A stretch of 64,000 nucleotides of DNA. It comes from Verrucomicrobium sp. BvORR034 (lineage in GTDB: Bacteria; Verrucomicrobiota; Verrucomicrobiia; Verrucomicrobiales; Verrucomicrobiaceae). A program made the position numbers and the translations under genes. The stretch lies in contig NZ_BATQ01000185.1 of NCBI RefSeq assembly GCF_000739635.1, positions 1 through 64,000 of the forward strand, given 5' to 3'. The stretch's first letter is position 1; each line of letters opens with the position of its first letter. Below are positions 7,467-15,892 of the stretch, one piece after another. The notes beneath the pieces were generated by a model. That model made no database searches, was not told where the DNA came from, and worked only from the letters and a program-made list of their open reading frames with translations.

Positions 7467-8198
7467 ATGAAACCCTCCCCCCTGGGCCTCATCTTTGGTG
7501 TACTGTGCACCATTGCGCCTTTTGCTGTGGCTGCGGACGATTTCGCGGCGCAGTTGGTGAAGGTGACCACGACGCGTGGCGAGACCTTTCACAATTGCAA
7601 GGTGTTGAACTTCACACCGGATACGATCACCCTCATGCATGACGATGGGGTGAAGAAGGTGAAGATGCACCAGCTTCCCGAGGCACTGCAGCAGCGGTTC
7701 CACTACAACGAAGACCGGGCCACGGCCTATGCCGATGCGGAGCGGGTACAGCGGAAAGCTCAAGAAGAGCAGGCCCGGAAGCAGGAGGCTGAGGGGGCAC
7801 GCCAGGCGCAGATCGCAGCGGCTGACTACCTGTCCCGGATGCCGATCTATCAGGATCAGTCCTCCAGCGTCGCTGGCCTGGAGCGACAGGTGCTGGCGGC
7901 GGCCGGATACAACAACCGGCCCTACACTGGCAACAGCAGCTACTACGTCCCTGATTTCAACGACTACACCAGTCGGTACTATGCCCGGCGCAGCGCCAGC
8001 GCCTACCGGGCCTCGTCGTACTACTATTCCTCAGTGCGGCGGCCGGTGGTGATCTACTACACCGCGCCAAGCTGCTACGCCTATTCGAGCTACGTCAACA
8101 CTCCCTGCCGGTCTCACTCCGGAGGGCGTTCGGCGTCGGTTCAGCGAACCTCACGGCCGCGGACGTCCGTGCAACGCTGGGTGAGTAGGCCGAGGTAG
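7467..8198 (+). CDS. secreted hypothetical protein, Tyr/Ser/Arg-rich C-terminus
   Basis: The ATG at 7467 (MKPSPLGLIFGV) starts a signal peptide ending near AVAADD; the longer frame opens with a TTG and is less likely. The mature protein has a short beta-rich region (VKVTTTRGETFHNCKVLNFT, about residues 30-70) of the kind seen in other verrucomicrobial exported proteins, a charged coiled region (RVQRKAQEEQARKQEAEGAR), then a low-complexity segment rich in Tyr, Ser and Arg. No enzyme motif is visible. It is the first typical high-GC gene after the island. Function unknown. Confidence 0.75.
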   Translation: MKPSPLGLIFGVLCTIAPFAVAADDFAAQLVKVTTTRGETFHNCKVLNFTPDTITLMHDDGVKKVKMHQLPEALQQRFHYNEDRATAYADAERVQRKAQEEQARKQEAEGARQAQIAAADYLSRMPIYQDQSSSVAGLERQVLAAAGYNNRPYTGNSSYYVPDFNDYTSRYYARRSASAYRASSYYYSSVRRPVVIYYTAPSCYAYSSYVNTPCRSHSGGRSASVQRTSRPRTSVQRWVSRPR

Positions 8199-8370
8199 GA
8201 AGAAAGACACAAGACTGGAAGACGAAAGACAGAAGACCTGAGGTCGGGGATGGTTGGGCACTTGGCGGGGAATGGAGCTGGGTGCCCCAGTCTTAACGTT
8301 ACCGAAGGTCTGTGTGCCCCCAAGGAGCGGATGAAGCCAGCGTCAACTCTATTCAATGAGGCCCGATTCG

Positions 8371-8910
8371 TCAGCGTTCCTGCGACTTGGCTACTTCGTC
8401 TTCCCCTTCCCCTTTATCCTCCTCCTCGCCCCAATGGGCGGGATCCTCGTCAATGATCCGGACGGGGCCCATGTGAAGGCCGTAGACGACCATGAGCTTG
8501 CGCTTCGGATTGCGGATGAAGAGCATGTAGCCGGTGTCGTTGGGCTTCTCAAACTCCTCCTTGCCGCCCAGCTGGTCCAGAAACCAGTTCAGCTTGCGGG
8601 AGCGCTGACGTTCTGTGCGGTTGAACTGGTCGGTCAGGTAGTTGGTGAAACGTACCCGCCCGTCCCAGATGCCCACGTCGATCCGCGTCTCTGAATTGGT
8701 CGCAACAAGGACGCGCTGACTGATCCTTTGATCGCCTTCCGGCTCCTCCACCGACACCGGACCAAGCTGCTCCAGCAGCTGCCGCGCCTCGTTCTCGGTG
8801 GCATAGAGCGGGATGATCGGGAAGCTGGGTTGGAACGGCTGGGGCTTCAGAATGATCACCACCACCACGATCAGGGCGCAGAGGGTGAGGAAGGAGACGA
8901 CGAACTTCAT
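8371..8910 (-). CDS. membrane-anchored hypothetical protein
   Basis: The start is placed at the ATG at 8910 because MKFVVSFLTLCALIVVVVII forms a clean N-terminal membrane anchor; an upstream start at 9054 would put 48 poorly structured residues before it. The rest is a soluble domain with YATENEARQLLEQLGPVSVE and IDVGIWDGRVRFTNYLTDQF, ending in an acidic Glu/Asp-rich tail. 179 residues. Family not recognised; the neighbours give no clue. Confidence 0.65.
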   Translation of the reverse strand: MKFVVSFLTLCALIVVVVIILKPQPFQPSFPIIPLYATENEARQLLEQLGPVSVEEPEGDQRISQRVLVATNSETRIDVGIWDGRVRFTNYLTDQFNRTERQRSRKLNWFLDQLGGKEEFEKPNDTGYMLFIRNPKRKLMVVYGLHMGPVRIIDEDPAHWGEEEDKGEGEDEVAKSQER

Positions 8911-9091
8911 GGGGCTGGTGCTGGTGCCAGGGATGGGGCGGAGGTCGGACGGACCTACTACTGCAAAGATGGACTGGCCTGTAAAGCTTGGATGCGGGGG
9001 CGCAAAAGAGGGTCGGAACAGGTGGCGCACCTTGACTCGCTGAACATAGCTCATGGCGGAAGCCCCACGCCGACGGCGTGATACACAACAG

Positions 9092-9330
9092 CCCGGGGTA
9101 AGACCGCGAAGCGGCCGCTACCCCGGGTATCGATGAAATAGCGTAGAACTCCAAGGGAGTTCAACAAACCGACCAGAACACCTGTAAACAACAGTTCGGC
9201 ATGCACTGGCGGTGGATGCCTCACGTATGCTGCCACGTTCTGTAGAACTCAATTCGGGGTTCTGGTGCGCCCGCCCGTGTACCCAGGGTGGCGGCTCGTG
9301 CCTTGCCTTACCCTGGGCTGACTTGTTTGA
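9092..9330. repeat. hairpin-rich intergenic repeat cluster
   Basis: The 784-base gap between 8,911 and 9,694 has no convincing gene. It holds a nested hairpin at 9092-9127 (CCCGGGGTA pairing with TACCCCGGG around CCGCGAAGCGG), a 7-bp stem at 9146-9162 (GAACTCC/GGAGTTC), and inverted CCCAGGGT/ACCCTGGG arms at about 9281-9328. Stems are perfect or nearly so with tiny loops, like REP elements. Confidence 0.6.
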
Positions 9331-9535
9331 CACCCTTGGCGTCAGCGAGCTCGCGCGTGGCAACGGTGAAGCATTCAACTTGACGCAAAGGCGTGATGCG
9401 GGAGAGGCGGTTGTATCTTCTCCTGCTTCAACTGTTTTTCAGGCAGGTGGCATCGACCACGAGGATGACGATGAATGATGCTCATGAGTGCGAGGAGAGC
9501 CTACCAGAGAATGCCTGGGACGTGATTGGACCTTG

Positions 9536-9637
9536 CTGCCATCCCTTCAGGATGGAGCTGCTTATCTCATCTACCGGGGGTATCAGTCGCTACGCTCCTT
9601 CAACCGCCCGGCTACCTTCTGTGATGCCTTCGGCATC
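9536..9637 (+). repeat. 102-bp intergenic repeat, copy 1
   Basis: This block has the same length as 12153-12254 and is nearly identical at both ends; only the middle 20 bases differ. It opens with the hairpin CATCCCTTCAGGATG and closes with GATGCCTTCGGCATC. Both hairpins share the CCTTC loop type. Confidence 0.8.
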
Positions 9638-9694
9638 TTGAGGGACGTGTGCAAAATATGGTCAAGCAGCAACGGTCAAGGCGACGCGATGGTG

Positions 9695-9961
9695 CTACTG
9701 CCGCCTTTTGCTCTGGATGTCTTTCCACAGTACGGCAACGCACAGTCCGGGGATGGCCCCGATGACGAAGTTCAAGATGGCCACCGCCCCCATCACTGCG
9801 GGCGGCGAGTGCAGGGCGTAGAAGTAACTACTAAGGAACTGGAGATGGGAATAGCCGGAGCTGTAGTGAAACCCTTCCACCTTGAACAGCTCCAGGCCGA
9901 GGCCGAGCGTCATCGTGAGGAAACCGGAGATGGCGGCGGTGAGGAGAGGGTTCATGAGCAT
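9695..9961 (-). CDS. small two-helix membrane protein
   Basis: An 88-residue protein with at least two hydrophobic segments: LLTAAISGFLTMTLGLGL near the N-terminus and AVMGAVAILNFVIGAIPGLC near residue 60, then a basic tail (KDIQSKRRQ). Two ATGs (9961 and 9955) are possible. Codon use fits a real gene and the charge distribution is membrane-like, but no family is recognised. It diverges from the paralogue array that starts at 10021. Confidence 0.55.
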   Translation of the reverse strand: MLMNPLLTAAISGFLTMTLGLGLELFKVEGFHYSSGYSHLQFLSSYFYALHSPPAVMGAVAILNFVIGAIPGLCVAVLWKDIQSKRRQ

Positions 9962-10020
9962 TTGGTGTTGTCGGGTTCACCGTGGTTGTCTAGGCTAAAC
10001 ACGACTTCTGTGGTACGACG

Positions 10021-10662
10021 ATGAAAAGTACATACATCCCCTTCTGGTGTCTGCTGGCGGCAGGCGCATTCCAGTCCGTCTGTCTGGGGGAAGAAATCAA
10101 CAGAGCCGTCGGAAAGACCGGCCTGCACCAGCTTGTGCTCAAGGAGTTCAAGGCTCAAGAGGTGCCATTTCTTGAGGTGTTGCAGAGCATTCGCACGAAA
10201 TGGTTTGCCTCGCATCCGGATCAATCGTTTCCCGTGGTCATGATGGAGTCGGGCACCTACGATCTCATTGGGACGCTGACCTGCGAGCTGCATGACGTTC
10301 CGGGTTATTTCGTCGTTGAGTCCGCCGCTTTGAACGCGGGTTTCAAGGTGTCAGCGCGCCTGGATACTCTGGAGCTTAAGTCCGTCACAGCGCTGGAAGG
10401 TGAAACGGCGATTGGGACGGTCGAACTTTCGGATGCGATGCTCAAGAGACTCGGCTTGCCCATCCCATCCACCGACCAGGCCACTACTGAAACGACCTTC
10501 CAGGAGCGACTGGCATCGTTGGGGGTTCAGTTAGCAGAGGACTCACAACTCTACTGGGTGGGAAACGAGCTTGTGATGAAGCTGCGGATCCGCGAATTTG
10601 CAAAAATGCGGGCCTTGGTGAGCTACGCTGAAGAAGGCTACACCATCGTGAAGGCACCGTAA
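10021..10662 (+). CDS. secreted STN-like paralogue 1
   Basis: First of four related secreted proteins (10021, 10740, 11387, 13188). The signal peptide ends near CLGEE. Shared features are LHQLVLKEF near the mature N-terminus, a WF-x-HPDQSFPV motif, a central segment LTCELHDVPGYFVVESAALN resembling the STN/secretin-N layout, then a LGLP(I) segment and a terminal YAEEGYTIVK. STN-like domains usually bind periplasmic partners in secretion or TonB systems, but no secretin barrel follows here. The family role is unknown. 213 residues. Confidence 0.7.
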   Translation: MKSTYIPFWCLLAAGAFQSVCLGEEINRAVGKTGLHQLVLKEFKAQEVPFLEVLQSIRTKWFASHPDQSFPVVMMESGTYDLIGTLTCELHDVPGYFVVESAALNAGFKVSARLDTLELKSVTALEGETAIGTVELSDAMLKRLGLPIPSTDQATTETTFQERLASLGVQLAEDSQLYWVGNELVMKLRIREFAKMRALVSYAEEGYTIVKAP

Positions 10663-10739
10663 GAAGATCAATGCCAGTGAATGGGCTGACATTGGGGAAT
10701 TGTCAGCGAGGTCTCGTTCTCCAAGAATCCTTGTCTCGT

Positions 10740-11390
10740 ATGAATGGCACATTCATTTTCGGCCTGGCGCTCCTGATCGCCGCGTTGCCCGGTCAGGCCG
10801 AAGAGCGCGATCCGCATGACGGCATCCTCAAGCTCCGACAGCTGGTGCTAAGCGAATTCAAAGTCAAATCAGAATGGCTGCCCGAGGCGATGGACACGCT
10901 GCGAGCATCCTGGTTTGCGGTGTATCCCGACCAGTCCTTTCCGGTGATTCTGATGGAACCCGAAGACCATAGGGGAAGCATGCCCATGAATCTGGATCTC
11001 AAAGAGGTGACCGCGTATGAGGCCGTGGAAACGGTGGCGGTCTTGAACGGCATGAGCCATGTCATGCGGCTGGACATGCTTCACCTGCGCACGCTATTTA
11101 GTTTGGATGGTGACGTCTACACCTGGTCTCCCCGGATCCCTGCCTCCGTCTGCAAAAGTCTTGGGTTGCCAACCGGGGCTTCCGCAGACAAGAGCACGAA
11201 TGCACAAGCGCTCAACCGGCTGAAGGAACTGGGCATCACCTTCGAAGAGGGCATGCACGCCTCCTGGTTGATGGACAACATGTTTCAGATCAGAAACCAG
11301 GACACTGAGATCATGAAACTCACGGAGCTGATCAAGTATGCAGAAGATGGTTACATCGTGAAAAAACTCCCTCGACCCTCACCCCCATGA
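10740..11390 (+). CDS. secreted STN-like paralogue 2
   Basis: Start chosen at the ATG at 10740, which gives MNGTFIFGLALLIAALPGQA as signal peptide; the longer frame from 10671 lacks one. It shares LRQLVLSEFKV, WFAVYPDQSFPVILME, LDLKEVTAYEAVETVAVLNG and a final YAEDGYIVKKLP with its neighbours. Its stop overlaps the start of paralogue 3 (ATGA), so the genes are translationally coupled. 216 residues. Likely arose by tandem duplication. Confidence 0.72.
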   Translation: MNGTFIFGLALLIAALPGQAEERDPHDGILKLRQLVLSEFKVKSEWLPEAMDTLRASWFAVYPDQSFPVILMEPEDHRGSMPMNLDLKEVTAYEAVETVAVLNGMSHVMRLDMLHLRTLFSLDGDVYTWSPRIPASVCKSLGLPTGASADKSTNAQALNRLKELGITFEEGMHASWLMDNMFQIRNQDTEIMKLTELIKYAEDGYIVKKLPRPSPP

Positions 11391-12097
11391 ACCGCCGCCA
11401 TCCTGGACCCTGCATCCTGTTTTCCCTGCCCTGGGCTCTCGCTCTGACTCTGGCGCTCTTTGTTCATGCAGCCCTCGGGGCTGTTCCAGATCGCAATCCG
11501 GCCCGGCTTTTCCATGACCTCATATTGCCGGAGTTCAATTTGCGGAAGTCCACTTTTGAGAATGGAGTGGAGCAGATCAAGAAGGCCTGGGCGAAGCAAC
11601 ATCCCGATGTCCCCTTTCCAGTGGTGCTGGCTGAGCCTGTGAAACACACGCCTCCGATGTTTATCAGCATGGACCTGCGAAACGTCAGCGCGCTGGATGC
11701 GCTGACTTATCTGGCCGACTACTATGGTCTGGTCGTTCGTCATGCCTTGAGCGAGGTGATCCTCCAGCCCAAGTCCATGGATGATAATGGTATGTGGCGG
11801 GCCTCGCTCATCGACGTGTCACCTCGTGCAGCCGCCCATCTCGGGCTGGTGGCGGGGTCGGGACAGCGGGCGGATGACAAGGTGAACCAGGAACTGAGGC
11901 GAAAGCTGGAAGGTCTGGGCCTCAAGTTTGAAGGAGATTTTGAAGTCCGCTGGATGCCGGACACCAAACAGGTCTATTTCCGCAACACCCCCGCACAAGA
12001 GGCAAGGCTGGAGACCCTGCTCATGCTGCTGAATGCCGGCTACACGGTGGAAAAGGATCCCAACGCAGGGAAGGAGCGGAAGGCGGGGGACAAGTAA
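11387..12097 (+). CDS. secreted STN-like paralogue 3
   Basis: A 236-residue member of the array with signal peptide MNRRHPGPCILFSLPWALAL. It shares FHDLILPEFNL, KAWAKQHPDVPFPVVLAEP, MDLRNVSALDALTYLADYYG and LMLLNAGYTVEK with the other copies. It starts within the stop of paralogue 2. It is followed by an intergenic repeat (12153-12254), after which a PaiB-like gene on the other strand separates it from the fourth copy. Confidence 0.72.
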   Translation: MNRRHPGPCILFSLPWALALTLALFVHAALGAVPDRNPARLFHDLILPEFNLRKSTFENGVEQIKKAWAKQHPDVPFPVVLAEPVKHTPPMFISMDLRNVSALDALTYLADYYGLVVRHALSEVILQPKSMDDNGMWRASLIDVSPRAAAHLGLVAGSGQRADDKVNQELRRKLEGLGLKFEGDFEVRWMPDTKQVYFRNTPAQEARLETLLMLLNAGYTVEKDPNAGKERKAGDK

Positions 12098-12152
12098 GGG
12101 GACGGATTGGGAGATTGCGCGTGAGATGAAGTCAAGGAAGAGGCGAACAGCT

Positions 12153-12254
12153 CTGCCATCCCTTCAGGATGGAACGTTTTGTCGCTGGTACCGGGGGTAT
12201 CACTCGCTACGCTCCCTCAACCGCCCGGCTACCTTCTGTGATGCCTTCGGCATC
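12153..12254 (+). repeat. 102-bp intergenic repeat, copy 2
   Basis: Second copy of the element at 9536-9637, with the same terminal hairpins and conserved right half. It lies between paralogue 3 and the PaiB-like gene, so it flanks the paralogue array on one side as the first copy does on the other. Confidence 0.8.
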
Positions 12255-12360
12255 GCGCCGGAAGCCATGCTCCAGATGATGCCACCGAAACAAGAACCGG
12301 GACGGTTCTTCCACAGTAGGGGCGCTGGGTGGAGTGAGGTCGTCTTGGCACATAGCCTCA

Positions 12361-13014
12361 TCAGGCGGGCGAATCAGTTCTGGATTCAGACGCTCCGCCG
12401 ATCAACCCTGCCATCACGGGACAACCACCCTCATAGGTCAGCCCCGCACGAACGCCGGCTTGATCGGCGTCGGAACGGTTCTGGCTGACCTTCCATTTGC
12501 CCTCAATGTGGGAGATGGGGATTTCGACCCCGACGATGGCGTTCAGTTGCGCGGCAACAAAAGGCTCTGGGGCATCCGCCACGGCCCAGGGCTCGGGGCG
12601 GGCTTGTTCTTGGAAAGTGGTCAGCAGGTCGATTTGATCGCGGATCCAGGCGGGATCATCCATGACACGTGGCACTCCGCGGGCCTGGACCATGGCGTAG
12701 TTCCATGTGGGGACGACCTTGCCGTGCTCAGCCTTGGAGGCGTACCACGACGGCGTGATATAGGCCTCGGGCCCTTGGAAGATCACCAGGGCTTCTGCGC
12801 CGGCGCGCAGGTCGTTCAACTGGGAATTGGCGCGGGCCAGATGGGCGAGGAGAATGCCCTGGTCACGCTCCCCGCCCTCCACGAGGACGAAGGGGATGAG
12901 ATTGGCCTGGATCCCCTGCTCCCCATGCGTGATGAGCGTGGCCAGAGGGTGCTCACGAATCAGGGCGTGGAGCACGCTGAGCCGCTCCTCGCGGAACATC
13001 TTGGGGTTGTACAT
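12361..13014 (-). CDS. PaiB-type FMN-binding protein
   Basis: Start placed at the ATG at 13014 (MYNPKMFRE), which matches PaiB-family N-termini; the longer frame from 13176 adds an unrelated tail. Motifs include LIREHPLATLIT, QANLIPFVL, LLAHLARANSQ, ALVIFQGPEAYITPSWYASK and VPTWNYAMVQARG, all family landmarks for the split-barrel flavin fold, then LNAIVGVEIPISHIEGKWKV. 217 residues against about 205 for the Bacillus protein. The family is annotated as transcriptional regulation, though flavin binding is better supported. It interrupts the STN-like array on the opposite strand. Confidence 0.85.
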   Translation of the reverse strand: MYNPKMFREERLSVLHALIREHPLATLITHGEQGIQANLIPFVLVEGGERDQGILLAHLARANSQLNDLRAGAEALVIFQGPEAYITPSWYASKAEHGKVVPTWNYAMVQARGVPRVMDDPAWIRDQIDLLTTFQEQARPEPWAVADAPEPFVAAQLNAIVGVEIPISHIEGKWKVSQNRSDADQAGVRAGLTYEGGCPVMAGLIGGASESRTDSPA

Positions 13015-13187
13015 GGTGGTCAGGGGCCTTTGTCCGGCAATCATGCAACGGGAGATCCGGAGACTCAAGGCGGCACGGGCTGTGACTGAGATACGAAACT
13101 CGAGACCGGACGGGCGAGACGGGATGATTGATCGGACAGAATTGGAATTGTCAGAGCCACTTCCAGTCTCTAGCATCGGTCCTCTGC

Positions 13188-13865
13188 ATGAAGCGCCTCG
13201 CCCCCACGGTGTTTTTGGGATTTCTGCTGTCTGGTCTGTCCCTGTTCGCCGGAGAACGGGATCAGGACGGAGCCAGGCATGATGGCATCGCCAAATTGAA
13301 GGAGCTGATCATCGACGATCTCACCGTGAAGGAGGCCCGCGCTCCGGAAGTCCTTGATCGGTTGCGGGCCATCTGGTTCGAAGCACATCCCAGCCAGTCC
13401 TTCCCTTTGGTTTGCCTGGAGTTCGAGGAGGCACGTAAGGATCGGTTGGACAGTTTCTCTCTCAGGAACATGTCCGCCTATGAAGCGCTCAGAGGGGTCT
13501 TGGATTGCTACCCTCTAAGGATGACGACGCAACTGGACATGATCCTGGCGACACCGCTTTACCAGTTGGACGGAGACGGGCCCATCGGTTGGGGGCACTT
13601 TATCGCCGAATGGCAATGCAAGGCGTTGGGACTACCACCAGCCGGTGCTTCGCGTGAGGACGACCAGGCTGCGGCTTTGCGGCGACGCCTTGAGGATCTG
13701 GGATTGGACTTCACCAGGAACGGCGAGGTGCTCTCCTATTACGTCGCTTCCGGTGAACCCATGATTCACATGCGAAACATGCTGGCGGAGCGGAAGAAAT
13801 ACTTTGGACTGCTCCAGTACGTCAAAGACGGATACATCGTCAAAAAGCTACTGGACAAGCCCTGA
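13188..13865 (+). CDS. secreted STN-like paralogue 4
   Basis: Start chosen at the ATG at 13188, giving MKRLAPTVFLGFLLSGLSLF as signal peptide. It has LKELIIDDLTVKEARAPEVL, IWFEAHPSQSFPLVCLE, FSLRNMSAYEALRGVLDCYP and YVKDGYIVKKL. It is the most divergent copy and stands apart from the other three behind the PaiB-like gene. 225 residues, no known function. Confidence 0.72.
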   Translation: MKRLAPTVFLGFLLSGLSLFAGERDQDGARHDGIAKLKELIIDDLTVKEARAPEVLDRLRAIWFEAHPSQSFPLVCLEFEEARKDRLDSFSLRNMSAYEALRGVLDCYPLRMTTQLDMILATPLYQLDGDGPIGWGHFIAEWQCKALGLPPAGASREDDQAAALRRRLEDLGLDFTRNGEVLSYYVASGEPMIHMRNMLAERKKYFGLLQYVKDGYIVKKLLDKP

Positions 13866-13947
13866 CAGATGCTGGTGCCCCTGCGGACCGACACCCTTTC
13901 TCGATCCCGCCTTGCCCAGAATACAGGCCGAATTTCGACGCGTTACT

Positions 13948-14418
13948 CTACGCGGGAATCCCCACCGGATGCCCCAGAGTGGAGGCACTGTCCGCGGCAT
14001 TGGGCAGAGCTTCCCCCTGGATCAGAGCGGTCCAGGCTTCGGCGGTGTCCACGAACTGACCGACCAGATCCGTGAAGCTCACGGGATTGAGGGCGGCCAG
14101 GGAAGCCTGCCGCCACAGGCACACATTGCCGGTCTCGGGTTCAAGGCTGAGAGTGGCTCCGTGGGTGCCGGTACCGAGCCAGTTGGCCTCCAGCAGACAA
14201 CGTTGGAAAGCGGCACCTTCCACATCCGGACTGGGAGTTCCCAGGTCGCTCACCAGACGAATCGCTGCCTCCTTCTCGAGTTCCACGAGATACACGGTGA
14301 TGCGGTCATCGAACTGCAGAGCACAAGCCCCGTTTTCATCGAGCCCAAGCTGGTCCAGGCCGGTCTGCTCTGCCAGCGCGGTGAGCAAGTATTTGAAGTC
14401 GTCGGAGATGGCGGTCAT
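13948..14418 (-). CDS. CesT-family type III secretion chaperone
   Basis: Start at the ATG at 14418 (MTAISDDFKYLLTALAEQTG). The small acidic protein of 156 residues has the layout of Tir/CesT chaperones: N-terminal helix, GLDQLGLDENGACALQFDDR, ITVYLVELEKEAAIRLVSDL strands and CLLEANWLGTGTHGATLSLE, matching the conserved LLxANxxxxxTxGAxLSL motif. It sits immediately downstream of the SpvC/OspF-like effector on the same strand, the usual position of a cognate chaperone. No type III apparatus genes are in the window. Confidence 0.8.
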   Translation of the reverse strand: MTAISDDFKYLLTALAEQTGLDQLGLDENGACALQFDDRITVYLVELEKEAAIRLVSDLGTPSPDVEGAAFQRCLLEANWLGTGTHGATLSLEPETGNVCLWRQASLAALNPVSFTDLVGQFVDTAEAWTALIQGEALPNAADSASTLGHPVGIPA

Positions 14419-14454
14419 ACAAGTAACGGATTGAGGGGTGCGGAGGGAGATCCA

Positions 14455-14487
14455 AAACCCATGCCGCTGAATGAACGGCATGGGTTT
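14455..14487. terminator. 12-bp hairpin between effector and chaperone
   Basis: AAACCCATGCCG (14455-14466) pairs perfectly with CGGCATGGGTTT (14476-14487) across a 9-base loop. Read on the minus strand it ends in TTTT and follows the effector stop by about 20 bases, so it may terminate or attenuate before the chaperone, whose start is 37 bases further on. It could also act as an RNA processing site. Confidence 0.5.
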
Positions 14488-14508
14488 CAGGAGTCGGATG
14501 AGGTGGTC

Positions 14509-15639
14509 TTACTGAAGGGACTGGAAGAAGGGATTGTCCGTGAAGGTGGCCTTGAACTGGGCGTAGTCGGGGTCGAAGGGATCCACACGTTTTGTGGCCG
14601 GCTCACCGCGCACGCCACTGGGGCCCATGCTGCGCAGTGCAACTTCGTATCCTTCCTCACCGGGCTGGTAGGTCCGCGATCCGATGCGGAAGCTGGAGTA
14701 CTCCATGTTCGGAAGAGGTTCGTCTGATTCCGGGCGATCGCTGGTGCGAATGCCGGCCTCACGAAGGGCGTCTTCCATCTCCCGGAGCACCGCGGCCACC
14801 TCCGGGCCATCCTGCCCGGGCATGGCGTAGAGGGTGAAATGGGCACCTTCGTGCAACCGCTCGGCATCGTTCAGCTTGCGCTGCAGTTCCTGCCGCTTCG
14901 CCGGATCCGTCTCCGTGCTCAACTGGTCGGTCAGTTTGATGATTTCAATGCGAGCCTCGTTGATGTCCACCACCTTCCACCGATGGATGGGGCAGTCGGG
15001 CCGGTTGAGAATGGGGGCCAGCACATCATAGGCCTTGCCCACGTCGTCCGGGTGCACGGAGAGGTGCACTTTCTCGTTCCGGGGGTCAGGAGGATTCATG
15101 CCGTACTCCATGCGGTGAAACTCGGCAAAGGAGCCGTCTCCCACGCTGTTCTTCACATACACGCCGTTGTTGACCTTTTCCGGCTTGAGCGTGCCTTCGT
15201 AAGTCTCGAGTTCCGTGGAGTTTGTCTCACCAAACTTGTTTTGGAGGGTGCTCTTCACCTTGTCCGTGATGGTGTCCATCCCGAAGTCCTCCTGGAACTT
15301 TTTGGCCTTGCCAGGATTGACCAGCACCTTCTGGAGGCGGTGCATGGTGAGCTCTTTTCCGCCTTCGATATAGCTTTTCAGGCGGGCGCTTTTGGGATTG
15401 AGATCGAGCGCTTCCGCCGCCGCCCTCCAGGCCTTGGCATTCTTCGTAGACCCGGTGGCGCCGGTGAAGAAATGCTTGATGCTGCGGATGACATCACGGC
15501 CGCCCCCCTGGCGGCTGGCGCGGAAACCGTGCTTGCCGAGCACGATCTTGTCCCGCTCACCGAGGTTGCCATCGGTGGCACCGGTACGATGAAGCAGGGT
15601 CTGACCCAGGTTGTGGACGGAATGACTGGTGGCGTTCAT
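14509..15639 (-). CDS. OspF/SpvC-family phosphothreonine lyase, putative type III effector
   Basis: Start at the ATG at 15639, giving 376 residues. The C-terminal 190 residues match SpvC/OspF/HopAI1 in order: EKVHLSV, HRWKVVD, ERLHEGAHFTLY, GIRTSDRPESD and MEYSSFRIGSR. By memory-based alignment, K190 and H192 correspond to SpvC K104 and H106, K222 to the catalytic K136, R261 to R148 and Y271 to Y158; the later Arg pair is also kept. These enzymes irreversibly remove phosphate from phosphothreonine of MAP kinases by beta-elimination. A 30-residue charged insertion precedes the R261 motif, and the 170-residue N-terminus is unique. The adjacent CesT chaperone supports secretion. Confidence 0.85.
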   Translation of the reverse strand: MNATSHSVHNLGQTLLHRTGATDGNLGERDKIVLGKHGFRASRQGGGRDVIRSIKHFFTGATGSTKNAKAWRAAAEALDLNPKSARLKSYIEGGKELTMHRLQKVLVNPGKAKKFQEDFGMDTITDKVKSTLQNKFGETNSTELETYEGTLKPEKVNNGVYVKNSVGDGSFAEFHRMEYGMNPPDPRNEKVHLSVHPDDVGKAYDVLAPILNRPDCPIHRWKVVDINEARIEIIKLTDQLSTETDPAKRQELQRKLNDAERLHEGAHFTLYAMPGQDGPEVAAVLREMEDALREAGIRTSDRPESDEPLPNMEYSSFRIGSRTYQPGEEGYEVALRSMGPSGVRGEPATKRVDPFDPDYAQFKATFTDNPFFQSLQ

Positions 15640-15892
15640 GGCGATGACTGGCTTTCTATCTCTGACACTGACAGGATGGCTTTTCTTTCTGCTCCATACT
15701 CTTGCCGGATGGGCGAGAAGGTTACAGAGAGGTGGGATGAAAATTTTGTGGGAAGAAGGCGAGGATCGGGGGCATGATGCCTGGAGGAGAGATGCGTTGA
15801 GGACAGCGCCACGAGTGCCAGAAGCAAAATCTAATGTTAGTTCCTGAAATCTCGCAATTAGACCACCCCTCCTGCATGAGCCCAGTACAAAG

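Noticed and set aside
9488..10024. 178-residue frame through the first 102-bp repeat
   Set aside because: It crosses hairpin repeats and is antisense to the small membrane protein; the second repeat copy is in a different reading context.
12334..13089. 251-residue plus-strand frame opposite the PaiB-like gene
   Set aside because: The minus-strand product matches a known family over its full length; the plus frame has no recognisable features.
14839..15777. 312-residue plus-strand frame opposite the phosphothreonine lyase
   Set aside because: The minus-strand gene carries complete catalytic motifs; the antisense frame is a shadow.
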